The notes beneath the pieces are model-generated. The model had not been told where the DNA came from. It made no database searches and was given only the letters and a program-made list of their open reading frames with translations. Both the position numbers and the translations under genes were made by a program. A stretch of 64,000 nt of DNA from Glossina fuscipes (taxonomy: Eukaryota > Arthropoda > Insecta > Diptera > Glossinidae). Positions within the stretch are counted from its first letter, which is position 1; each line of letters starts with the position of its first letter. The DNA lies in NCBI RefSeq assembly GCF_014805625.2, contig NW_023998432.1, forward strand, positions 2,897,429 through 2,961,428. Reading direction: 5' to 3'. Positions 13,934-23,430 of this stretch are shown piece after piece.

Positions 13934-15963
13934 TATTTATATGTAAGTAACAATTGGTTATAACGAAGTTACGGCTTCTCTTCTGATAAAAATCGAGAAT
14001 CAGTTTTTCTCGTTGTTTTTTTCTTTTTTTGCGTTATAAAGCTAAACCTCGCAAAGAATCGCATTTAAATAGCAAAAAGTTGCGTTTGGCTTGTGATATA
14101 TAAGGATATGCACACCTGTATACACTCTTGATCAGTGTAAAATTTATGGAGCTAAATTTGCCTAAAATTGTAAAAAACTGCTAAGCGAAGTTAATGTTTG
14201 TTTAAACACCGTGAATTCAATAGCACATACAAAGTTCTACTCTTGGGAGGTGATTTTCTTCTAGGACAGTCCATAGAAAGCAAAAGTACTCTAAATATAA
14301 GATGATGTTTGCGTAGAATTTTATATCCAATATCAATACAATATTAATCACTTTACAAATGGAGCCGCGCTTTACGAAGTCATCGATTTTTTTAACACCA
14401 ATATTTCTTTCAGTTAAAAGCCTTGCAGCATCTGCCAAGGTATCCCACTGAGATCGGGCTAATAGCGTAAAGTTAAGTGCTAAGAAAACGCGGTGCTGTC
14501 TCCTATCGCACAGGAGAAGCCATGTAATCTCTCTGTTCTTTGATGTTTTTAATGACGCAAAATGGAATGCAAATTGTCCGTTGAACAGACGGTTTAAAGT
14601 GGTGCAAGGACTTTTTTTTTTCAAATATGAGCAGTTACTCACGAGATGTCCACTATACGTGTATTATGGTGATAATTGGAATAGAGCGGGGAAGGAGAAA
14701 GAGAGGAAGGGAGTGGCCGCAGCAGATGTTATATGACCACAGCACTGAGATTTGAAGCCACGAAAACCAACTTTGTAACCGCGATTCTTATCTACTCGGC
14801 TGTGTGGTGCAAGGGTCACTTTCATACATCCAATATCCACACAGTTTACAATGCAGAGATAAGAGTACAATTCGCACGACACCCGACCCGATACAGCTCA
14901 AGACTCATAGGTGGCGGGATTGCTTTCAAAGCCATTCACTCTATTAAAAGTCAGGGTTCTGTTTGCTCTTTGTGTGTGCGCATATTTACTGTAAGTATTT
15001 TAGAGAAACAAAAAGGATTTATCCATCAATTAAGTTGTGTAATAGGACTACTCGTCTTTTTCAGCGTTTTCATCCGCTCGTCAAGAATTTAGTCGTATAA
15101 CTCGCGTACTAGCATTACTATTTCTTCTTGGCTGCCCTCGTCTGTCGAACAAGTCCCCTGTAAGGGGTTATCCACTAGTCCATATGTTAACCCTTCAAGT
15201 CGACCGTAGATATTACTGTTTCTTCGCTTGCTCATCACTCTTACAGAGTGTCACAAACTTAAGGGAAAGAGAGTGATTTTAGTAAGAACAGATTTATAAT
15301 TAAAAATGCACACTTTTTAATGAAATAGCATAAAGAGCAAATTGCCTGTAACACCTTGTTGATACATACGAGCCTTTTATTTATAATTTCTTTCTTGCAG
15401 GCTGGGGTAGTCGTGGGCATGAAGGTGCAAATCTTTAGTGGAAGAATTGTTTTAGGTCACTTTTCGTAATGTTCAATTCTTAACCTTGTTGCCGATTTGA
15501 TGTTGGTGGATTTTCGGCAACACCCTCAGGACCAGAGTGGTTAAGATGCAATGAATGATTTTTCCCTTTCCATATAGTTTTTAATTAACAGTTGCGTAAG
15601 TTAAATCACCATTCCGCCCATATATTGTGGGGATTTTGGGGACGCTTCTTAACCACTAATATAATGAATTTGATAGGGGCAGGCAAGCAAATCAGTAAAC
15701 CGATGTAATCCTCTCGGCTGCATATGTTGAACTTTTGCTAACGAAATGATGAAGTTGTTATATCACATTTACTTCACTTCTGCGGAGAACACGCGCAGAG
15801 CTTCGTTGCTTTCAACGCCACATTTCATGTTAAATTAATGAAACAGTATTTAAACACAACCATCCGCAGATATTATATATATATTAATAGGTGTACCGTT
15901 TAACGTGCTTTACACCATACAAATGTAAAATTCTTTTTTCTGGTTTAGTTAGTATTCTGGTTT
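13451..15963. other. Unrecognised stretch before the assembly gap
   Basis: An (AT)n tract lies at 13,889-13,928. The part from about 14,220 to 15,830 is less AT-rich than its surroundings and holds two longer frames, 14,217-14,642 (minus, 141 codons) and 14,733-15,092 (plus, 119 codons). I recognise neither, and no motif supports them as genes. The higher GC suggests an old transposon, but I cannot name one. Confidence 0.45.
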
Positions 15964-15973
15964 NNNNNNNNNN
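15964..15973. other. Assembly gap (10 N)
   Basis: Ten consecutive undetermined bases. AAACCAGAA-like words lie in similar form on both sides of the gap (CTGGTTT at its left edge and AAACCAGAAT about 35 bases to its right). The gap may therefore hide part of a repeat or an inverted-repeat end. Confidence 0.95.
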
Positions 15974-16055
15974 TGAAAGAAACGATGATGTCCAGAGAAG
16001 TGTAAATAGGAAACCAGAATTTTTGTGTAGAAAATAAACATAATAAAAAAATATT

Positions 16056-16655
16056 TTATTTGAAGTATTTTCCATCACTACGTACACATTATTTCCACTT
16101 ATTCGACAATTTTTTGATGTCGGGCTATAAAACCCTTCCCTTTTTGCCGCGAGCTATTTGCCCAATCGCTTTTTTTTTTTCGTGTGTACCAATCAAGTTG
16201 TAATCGGGAGGACTCAAACTAGGTGAGTGAGCCGTATGGATTAGCACTACCGTGTTAAGGGCTTCCAAGGAACCAGTCCTGAAATATAGACGCATGGACG
16301 AAAGATATGTAAAAAAGTGCCTTTATGTTTCACTCACCTTTTTTTATATTCTGGCCTTTTTTTGAGCAGCGGACGGCTTAAGTCAATGAACTCTTGTTAG
16401 TAGCGTTTGATTTTAGCCATTTCGCCAGACTTCAACGAATCACAGCATGCTTGTTCCAGTCAACACAGAGCATCGCCTTCTTGTCGTAGCAATTCTGTCT
16501 TGCGGTAGATGAGTAAAGTATGCCTGGGACTTCTCATGAGTTTGTGCAAAAATGACTTTCTTCTATATCGTTGAAGACAAGAGTAAAGTTGCGATGAAGA
16601 TCGTTTCTTTGACACAAAACTCAACACGTTCAACGTTATTCTCTTACAAGGCATT
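16056..16655 (-). pseudogene. Decayed mariner transposase (mauritiana-type), C-terminal two thirds
   Basis: Read on the minus strand in shifting frames, this stretch follows the mariner transposase from the middle to its natural end. Visible in order are RRKSFLHKL (the block before the first catalytic Asp), KKAMLCVDWN (usual KKVMLCVWWD), LKSGE, QEFIDLSR, KKRPEYKKR and HKGTFLH (the HDN block, with the Asp lost). These are followed by LEALN..VLIHTAHSPSLSPPDYNL (split here by lost residues; usual HPPYSPDLSPSDYHL) and CVRSDGKYFK just before a TAA at 16,056-16,058. Several frameshifts and stops, and loss of catalytic residues, make it dead. The wording is closest to the mauritiana subfamily as I remember it. 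The N-terminal DNA-binding part was not found upstream (above 16,660). The 3' end probably runs into the N gap. Confidence 0.8.
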
Positions 16656-16659
16656 AAGA

Positions 16660-17745
16660 ATCTGAAGCCAATTATGCGGTTTGATACTGCTACGTTCAAC
16701 CCTGGAGCGCACTATCGCAGTAAATATCTACAAAATTCTCATTTATATTTAATGGTTCATTACCCTTTAAATCTGGACGCATCAATATTAAGTAGAACAA
16801 TTTTTTCAGTCGACAGACGTCGATATGATTATTGCCACCTTTTAAGCAGGAAGAGATTTTGAATCTATTGCTGTAAAAATAAGTAAGTCTAGTAAGCTTA
16901 GCAAGGCTTTCGATTAAGACGGGTAATCATAGTAAATCTTACTGAAAATTGCTTTTATATTTGTCTTAAATGATCCCGTCAATATCCAATAACGGTATAA
17001 AAAGTTGCTCATGTGCGTGACGAGCTTTATATGGTGCAAAAATGTTATTTTCGGAGAGTAGCTTTGTAATAAACTACTTAAAAGAGTTTTACTCGAAAAC
17101 TTGTTATTTTTTTTTTTTTTTATCTTTTGAATGTTTTACAGCATTTTTAAAATAAAATTTTGTAAATGATTTTTGAGCTTTTTATTTAAGGATGCCCCAA
17201 ATCTTTGCATTTAAGAGAATGGCTCAAGTGTTGCTGTTTTTAAAAATTTTTTAAAAATTGTTTTTTTTAATACCTCAATGTATACTTAATAGCTTCTTTA
17301 AATGTTATTATTTCCTAACCTCTCCGTTTCCATTGGAAATAAATTGTGAGAAGGCACTCTTTTTAAGCAGTCATAGCGCCGCCTCCTCTCAATGAATATT
17401 CATCCGGCTTTTGATGTTATTAAATCGATTCGACCGTTAGAGATATATAACGCTCCTAATCCGTTCAAACTTAGGCACACACTGGTCGCATGTCGAACTC
17501 ATAAGTCATATGCGTAATCGATAAAATCGGGTCTTTACCAACACTCTTGTTAGCCGCCATGTTATTTACGTTGCTTCGAATTTCTGTGAAAAATTTAGAT
17601 AATTTGAAGGCTTTGTTGGCGTTTTTGAGATACTATGAATGAGTAGAATATCTCACAAACAAGTCGAACAAAAACATCATTTCAATTGGAGCGAACACAA
17701 TAGAGATTAACTTATAAAAAATTCTGGGGCTAATTTCGAATTGGT
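16660..17745. other. Unrecognised AT-rich stretch
   Basis: No coding or RNA feature is supported. A poly-T run lies near 17,107-17,121. The segment separates the mariner relic from repeat R2 and shows no target-site or terminal-repeat signature that I could pair. Confidence 0.5.
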
Positions 17746-17749
17746 TTTT

Positions 17750-18446
17750 TCTCTTGTTTGATTCCTTGTGACGTTATTATGCTTTTTCGCTTCTCTAAAT
17801 AACTAAAGCGTTTAACGTTCGCGAAATATTGCAGCACATGAAATGTCTTGCACTGATCACACCCAGAGACCTCACAAAATGATGCAATGGGTAAGACTGA
17901 AGGTTGCTATGTGCAAAGAGCGAGCATGTGATGAGTATGAGCTAATGATTACTACTTTTGAAAGTTGGAAAAAGGGTAAAAGTTCTAAAGCACTCACTCT
18001 AGTGGATAGTGGGTATAAGAAAAATTTAACACTCAGACTTTTCTTAACACTTACTTATGTTCGTTGATATAGCCATTATCGAAATGTGTACCGCATGTGC
18101 CCTTTTCCCTGTAAATGCAAATATAAATAAAATTATAAAAATAAATATAAATAAAAATAAAAACATACATACATATAAGTATAAGCATAAATGTATACAA
18201 AAATATATATATTAACGTAAATATAAATAAAAATTAAGATATAAATAAAAATCAAAATATATATATAAATGTATATGTAAGCATAAATATGATTATAAAT
18301 AATAATATCTATATAAATATAAACATAAATAAAAATCTACTTAAATAACAAGTATAAAAGTAAGTGTAAACACGCACAAATATATATCTAAATAAATATA
18401 AACATAAGCATTAATGTAAATGTAAATATAAACATAAATCAAAATA
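17750..18446 (+). repeat. Dispersed repeat family R2, copy A, with ATAAAT-like tail
   Basis: The first ~360 bases match 30,908-31,230 along their whole length. Shared words include CTTGTTTGATT, ACACATGAAATGT, GTGCAAAGAG, GGATAGTGGGTATAA-like text, ATTCGTTGAT and the GCCATTA(C/T)CGAA block. From about 18,117 to 18,446 follows a degenerate array of ATAAAT/ATAAAA/ATAAAC units, and copy B is followed by the same kind of array (31,229-31,335). No protein coding is visible. A unique head with a variable simple-repeat tail in both copies suggests one mobile unit, possibly a retroposon, but no terminal duplications were identified. Confidence 0.7.
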
Positions 18447-18735
18447 TGTATTGTAAGGAAGCGGCTTTTCTCTACGAACGCGAAAGGCATTGTTGTTCAC
18501 ATTTCAACATAATCTCTGTATTTAACTCTACCTAAGTTTATCAAACTGTCTTGTTATTTTCATTCGATATATATCTAATTGAAATTGTAATGCAACTCTG
18601 CATGATCTGACATGGTTTGATTTGTAAGTATTAACATAGTTTTCCTTAAGTTACTCCCTTAAGTAAGCATTACCTTGTAAGTGTTAGAGTAAGTAAACAC
18701 ACCTGGTGATGAAAGCTCTCGTATCAACGTGTTGG

Positions 18736-19009
18736 TGTGGCAGCCAACAGTCAACCTAACAGATCATACGCGACAATTTCATTTTCGTAATTTGGGTAAG
18801 TGCGGCTCATATTACCCCGGTTAAAAACTTGGCTGGCCACTAATAACGTGTTGGTTTTTCTTTCCCTACGAAGTAATTTCGCAAAAAACGCCATTCTGCA
18901 TTCTGCTTATTTTCCGTCAATATATATATAATTTTACACAATAACGTGAAAGTTCTTTCAATTTACACAATAAATTCCTTGCAACGAATCGCTCGATCGT
19001 CCTAAGCCA
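18736..19009 (+). repeat. 5' LTR of the gypsy-type element
   Basis: It begins TGTGGCAGCCAACAG and matches the 3' copy through blocks such as GACAATTTCATTTTCGTAATT, CCCCGGTTAAA, GTGTTGGTTTTTCTT and TAATATATATATAATTTTACAC-like text. It ends near a polyadenylation-like AATAAA at about 18,969-18,975. Compared with the 3' LTR it lacks about 52 bases just after the start. The exact right edge is uncertain because similarity fades gradually (TCGCTCGATC versus TCGCTGGACA). Confidence 0.85.
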
Positions 19010-19092
19010 GCTAAGGGGAAAGAGGAAGACAAAAAACCTATCAAGGCAAAGCGTGCACACCGTTAAGTTAATAATGAAAAGAAAAATGTTAA

Positions 19093-19935
19093 ACCAACAT
19101 AGTGCGCACATCGGGGATCTGTAATCTCAAGAAAGATCAGCTCACTGCTGTTTGTGCAGAATGCGGCATGCATAATTCAAATACAGTAGAGGAGGTGCGA
19201 AAGACGTTTGGAGTACTAGTAGGGTCTACCAAACCAACTATACGCCCCGTAGAACGTTAACAGTTGATGATACCGGATCTCGAGCTAATAGTGCCAGAGG
19301 CAAGACCCAAAGGTTAATGTTTAGCAGCAGTCCTATGGATCGAGTGCGCAAGTGGTCACATAAGTACGATGGAGATACCAACCAACTCAAATTTGTGGAG
19401 CGGATCGAGGAACTATGCGAGCTGTACGATATGCCACTGACGATAATGCTAATCGAGTTATTCACTGGGCAAGCACTTATGTGGTATAGAAATGATCGTA
19501 GATACTGGGCTGGCTAGCAGGAATTTAAACAGGATTTTATGAAGTTCTTTCGACACTCTCGCTACTTTGGAAAATTAGACGACCGAAACCAACATACGTC
19601 TCAGTAGCGGGGTGAAGCATTTAAAGCTTATTCATTGCGAATGCAAAACCTAATGCGTCAAACGTTATACGATGCAGCAGAAAATTAATCGCATTTATCG
19701 CAACAGCCGACGAGAGTATCATTTATTTATCCGTCAAATTGATTGCGTTAATGTTCGATGCGATTGCTTTAGCAGAATACTACGAGGATAGCCCCCCAGA
19801 GCAATTTTGATTCAAGCATCGTCGTATCAACGGTGCGATGGAACCAATAAGCCCTTCACCACCTGGCAATGGAATCGGACGACGAAATGTCTGCCAACGG
19901 TGTGATCAAGAAGGATGCTATGCACAACACTGTTT
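19093..19935 (+). pseudogene. gag remnant with CCHC-like zinc knuckle
   Basis: Frames around 19,118-19,205 read LKKDQLTAVCAECG and TVEEVRKTFGVLV, as in the N-terminal part of insect gypsy-type Gag. From 19,317 the frame reads through a capsid-like segment with ELFTGQALMWYRN and, after a stop, EFKQDFMKFF. This corresponds to the G.AL.WY....W..F...F pattern of retrotransposon gag. At 19,892-19,933 a knuckle reads CQRCDQEGCYAQHC, where the expected histidine is cysteine. At least three in-frame stops interrupt the region, so no functional nucleocapsid can be made. Confidence 0.8.
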
Positions 19936-20039
19936 AAATCAGCGAATACAATTCTAGTGGGAGTGTGGGTGCAGAGGAGTTCTAACCAACGATTTCTGTC
20001 GCTCCAATGAGCGGGCCTCAGTTTAGAGGCATGCCCATG

Positions 20040-20430
20040 GATGATAACTCAGACGCGTATCCCCAAACATCAGGAATCTCCTAAGCTGCGTGTCGAAAAG
20101 TCAGGAGTAATAGCTAACGTAACCATTGCCGGGCTATTGATTAAAGGTGTGATCGATACCGAAGCAATTATAACTATAGTTAACTCTAATCTGCAGGATT
20201 TTATACTTTTCGTGTCAGAGGCACCCAGCCTTAACACGACAATCCGTATGACCGACGTTGCAGTCATCACGAACTAATTACCACGGTCCATGTGCGGGAA
20301 ATTAGTTTTCAGTTGCCATTGATAGTCCTAGACGACGGTGGCGATAATCCCACCTTAGATGTAGATTTCCTGACCAAAGGGCAAGTAACATTAGTTGTCG
20401 GAAAAATTTGGCACCACCGAGTAACGACTC
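20040..20430 (+). pseudogene. Aspartic protease remnant of pol
   Basis: The frame from 20,041 carries VANVTIAGLLIKG-like text (ANVTIAGLLIKGVIDTEA around 20,116-20,166). This is the position of the retroviral-type protease active site, normally DTGA but here DTEA. A following frame (20,292-20,400) reads LDDGGDNPTLDVDFLTK, the counterpart of the GMDFL block after the protease. The Gly-to-Glu change in the catalytic loop and the frame break at 20,275 argue against activity. Confidence 0.75.
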
Positions 20431-20799
20431 AAATATTCGTCGTCAGATATGTCCTCCAATACCGTAACCAACTCAGCTCATGCCATCACTAGTGTTATAG
20501 ATTCATCTGCAAGCCCCGTTGTTGAAATTAATCATGACGTTTTGACCAGACAAGTTCCAACAAAAAAAAGAGACAACGTTTTCCCTATGCACGTAGATTT
20601 CCCGAGAGAACAGCGAATCAACAGAGTTCACCAAACACCTCGCGACGACTTTAAAGACCAGTTTAAACCCAGGGAACCCCAAGGGAAGTTTTCCCGCTGC
20701 AGATCAGCCTTAACATTAAACATTGGACAGAGTTTGCGGCTTTCGGTATAACGACTATAACAAGAATGAAGGACGACTTGCCAATAAAACTTTGATGCC

Positions 20800-21400
20800 A
20801 TCATAAAAATCCAGCTATGTAGGAGATCATAAATCGAGAGGCGGCCCAAATGATCCAAAACGGGTAAATTGACTGTCGCATACTGAACCGTAGATCAATA
20901 CCAGATGCATTTCCATTACCCTGAATAGAACATATTCTGGATAAATTGCACGAAGCAAAAGGTATCAGCACTTTCGATTAAAAGAAGGATATTGGCAGAT
21001 CCCGATGGGCCACCATAGTAAGAAATATACGACCTTCACTGTGCCGGAACCCGGTGGCGTTAAGCCCTCCGGGTTAAATTGGATGCCAGTAACCTTCCGA
21101 GGAGCTTTGCACAGAGTCATCGGCCCCAAAGTAGAACCGTTCGCCTTTACATATATCGATGACATTATTGTGATCAGTAAGCTTATTAGAGAACATACCC
21201 AGCATCTCAAACAAGTATTTGAACGGCTGGAAACGCCAAGTTACGCAGCAATCAAGACTTCACTTTTTCAAAAAAGAATTAATGTACCTAGGATATGTAG
21301 GGACGGAGATGGAATTAGCACCGATTTTGATGAAGTAGCAACCATCAAAAACATCAAACTGCCGAACGCAGCCGGTACGGTCTCATGGTGCCGGAGAGTT
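20800..21400 (+). pseudogene. Reverse transcriptase remnant of pol
   Basis: Near 20,880-20,960 the frame reads RSIPDAFPLP, then ILDKLHEAK and STFD, followed by a one-base frame change into GYWQIPM at about 20,986-21,006. These are the palm and fingers blocks of gypsy RT. From 21,005 a 163-codon frame carries KKYTTFTVPEPGG, VTFRGALHRVIGP and the catalytic YIDD at 21,152-21,163 (usual YLDD). After it come HTQHLKQVFERL and a degraded connection domain. The canonical RMPFGL block between the first two motifs is lost. Confidence 0.88.
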
Positions 21401-21840
21401 ATCTTAGACTATACAAATATTACAACTTCATTAAACGCCCTGTTAAAAAGGAAACGTTGTTGGAACTGGGGATTAGCATTGCCTTGGTTGAATTAAAATG
21501 CCGTTTGACGTCAGTGCTTGCGTGTCCTGAGTTTAATGAACAATTTCTGGTACAAACCGGTGCTAGTAACGTGGGTTTGGGAGCAGTCTTGACTCAAATT
21601 CATAATGGATTAGAACGGGTAATAGCTTATACAGCAGACGCGAACTACTCCGCGACGGAGGAGGAGCGTCTACCCACTATCTGGGCAGTTCGCAGATTGA
21701 GACCATAGCTAGGAAGGTATCAATTTAAATTAAAAACTCACCATCAGGCCCTAAAGTGGCTTAACGCAACGCAAAGCCACACGGGCAGAAGTGCACGCTG
21801 GGCAAAAGAACTACAACAATGTGGAATACTGCAAGGGTAA
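21385..21840 (+). pseudogene. RNase H remnant of pol
   Basis: The frame reads CPEFNEQFLVQTGASNVGLG (about 21,523-21,582) followed by AVLTQ. This matches the start of the gypsy RNase H, where TDAS is expected. The first catalytic Asp is replaced by Gly. Next comes YTADANYSATEEERL, with the conserved E after YSATE. A shifted frame then gives GRYQFKLKTHHQALKWLN near 21,715-21,765. The domain order continues directly from the RT. Confidence 0.85.
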
Positions 21841-21989
21841 ACACAATGTAATCGCCGATACCATATTACGGCAGCCGGAAGGAACAATTGAAAGATTCCA
21901 TCGGATAAAAACCGTTACAAATTATTGCTGATGGCTTGACAGATTGCTCACACAAGTCGAAGACACTCCTGAAATCACACCAGTTCACA

Positions 21990-22672
21990 CAATAGTGAAC
22001 AAGAGATTGTACCATTTTATCCAACCGAAAAAAAACGAAGAAGGTGGAAATAGGTGGGATAGAGTAGGTGTCCTTTGGGAAAACCACGATGAGCCTATGG
22101 CTGGTCACATGGGTATATGGACAACTACGACACGCATTGCTCGATTGCATTGATGATATGTTCAAGGGTATAAATCGTGTCAGTTATATAAAGCGAGTTA
22201 AAAAAAACAGGCAAGAAAAATGCTACTCCAGCTGTCAAACGATACATGGAGCATTGTGAGTGCGAATTTCACTGGACCTCTCTCCAGGTCAACAATCGGG
22301 CACAACATGGCGTTAGTAGCTATTGATCGGTTTACCAGGTGGACACGATTGTTCGACTGCGCTAGGCGACCACCCCAGCGTTAATTAAAGCGTACCGCAG
22401 ACGAATACTTTCCCGATTCAACGTACCAACATTACTCATCATCGATAAGGGCAAACAATTTGTGAGGCGCTAATTCAAACCTTTCCTTCAAGAATTGGGT
22501 ACATGACAACAATTTACGGCGCCTTATTCCCTACAAGAGAATCCGACGGAGCGGATTAATCGAGCACTGGAAACTATTATAACACAATACGACCGGCAAT
22601 CAACGGCGTTGGGATGCGTTTCTTTCCGAAATGATACTAGCCACGAACACGGCCACCTTTGATTCAACCGGT
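21990..22672 (+). pseudogene. Integrase remnant, C-terminally truncated
   Basis: The zinc-binding start reads LWENHDEPMAGHMG (about 22,072-22,113). The core follows: NFTGPLSRST, where the first catalytic Asp would be and is now Asn. VAIDRFTRWTRLF comes next, then FNVPTLLIIDKGKQF (second Asp kept, about 22,421-22,465) and ENPTERINRALETII (third residue Glu kept). After a frame change, WDAFLSEMILATNTATFDSTGL (split by the shift) ends directly at the TGTGGCAGCC that opens the 3' LTR. The C-terminal tail, the non-coding leader and the polypurine tract are therefore missing. Confidence 0.85.
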
Positions 22673-22675
22673 TTG

Positions 22676-23001
22676 TGTGGCAGCCAACAGCTATAAAGTT
22701 AGCACGCAAACAACGATCATCCTTTTAGTTGTTCAGCCGCAGTCAATCTAACAGATCTTAAACGACAATTTCATTTTCGTAATTCGGTTGCGTGCGGGTC
22801 ATATTTCCCCGGTTAAACACGTGGCTGCCCACTAATTATGTGTTGGTTTTTCTTCCCCTGCGAAGTAACGTTGCAAATAACGCCGTTCTGCATTCTTCTT
22901 AAATTCCGCTAATATATATATAATTTTACACGAAAACACGAAGATTCCTTTAAGTTACGTAATAAATTTCTTCGAACCGATCGCTGGACAGCACTGAGCC
23001 A
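22676..23001 (+). repeat. 3' LTR of the gypsy-type element
   Basis: It begins TGTGGCAGCCAACAG like the 5' copy, then carries a TATAAA-containing segment of about 52 bases absent from the 5' LTR. It continues in parallel to an AATAAA-type signal at about 22,961-22,967 and ends near TGGACA (22,985-22,990) or slightly beyond. The many mismatches between the LTRs indicate an old insertion, assuming the two were identical when it inserted. Confidence 0.85.
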
Positions 23002-23027
23002 AACCCCAGCAATAGATAACCCGTCAA

Positions 23028-23149
23028 AATATATATAAATAACAAAAAAAATAAAAATACATATATATAAATATATATAAATATAAATGTAAATAAAAAT
23101 ATAAATATATAACAAATCTAGGTAAAGATATACATATAAATATTATTAA

Positions 23150-23189
<40 letters not shown>

Positions 23190-23430
23190 AATTTAGCCAG
23201 AGAATAAATTCTAAGACTAAAGTGTTGAAGCACTAACATCTATGGGTTTCGGCTTTATTAAAAAGTCGAATAGCTAGTCGACACTCGGCGGATTATACAT
23301 ATAAATAAAAATGTGAATATAAGTAAACTGATAAATACATATATAAACGTGAATATGTAAATAAGAATGTAAGTAAAAGTACAACCATAAACATAAACGT
23401 AGTTACAAATATGCAAACAAATGCAAATCA
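23028..23430. repeat. Degenerate ATAAAT-like array, interrupted
   Basis: ATAAAT/ATATAA-type units run from about 23,028 to 23,140 and resume from about 23,296 to 23,430. An (ATT)n tract and a SINE-like body separate the two parts. The array resembles the tails of repeat R2 at 18,117-18,446 and 31,229-31,335. The simplest reading is that a small retroposon inserted into a pre-existing array. Confidence 0.65.
23142..23292 (-). repeat. SINE-like element S1, copy 2 (partial head)
   Basis: On the minus strand it reads TAGTGCTTCAACACTTTAG, TCTTAGAATTTATTCTCTGG and CTAAAT, ending in a run of about 15 AAT units (plus strand 23,142-23,189). The body matches copy 1 at 31,410-31,490 (TAGTGCTTTACGACTTTAGT, CTTGGAATTTATATCTTTGG, CTAATAATAATAA). 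The head keeps GTCGACTAGCTATTCGAC but has lost the B-box part seen in copy 1. A shared body with an (AAT)n tail of different length in the two copies is typical of SINE retroposition. Confidence 0.65.

Larger units (their letters stand above)
18736..23001 (+). mobile_element. Degenerate LTR retrotransposon, gypsy/Ty3 type
   Basis: Two direct long terminal repeats (about 18,736-19,009 and 22,676-23,001) enclose gag- and pol-like sequence in the order gag, CCHC knuckle, protease, reverse transcriptase, RNase H, integrase. That order defines the gypsy/Ty3 group. The total length is about 4.27 kb. The element is less AT-rich than its neighbours. All reading frames carry stops and frameshifts, several active-site residues are altered, and the integrase C-terminus is missing. 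No envelope-like frame is seen. It lies between two ATAAAT-like arrays. I cannot assign a clade safely. Confidence 0.9.

Noticed and set aside
14700..14880. TTCAAATCTCA-like word on the minus strand as a tRNA B box
   Set aside because: No cloverleaf stems or A box could be paired around it.
14217..15092. Two longer frames, minus 14,217-14,642 (141 codons) and plus 14,733-15,092 (119 codons)
   Set aside because: Neither shows a domain, motif or splice context I recognise, and a locally higher GC content makes such frames likely by chance.
18716..18735. Similarity just upstream of the two LTR starts (ATCAACGTGTTG versus ATTCAACCGGTTTG) as an extension of the LTR
   Set aside because: At the 3' copy this text is still readable integrase (DSTGL), so the resemblance is probably accidental.
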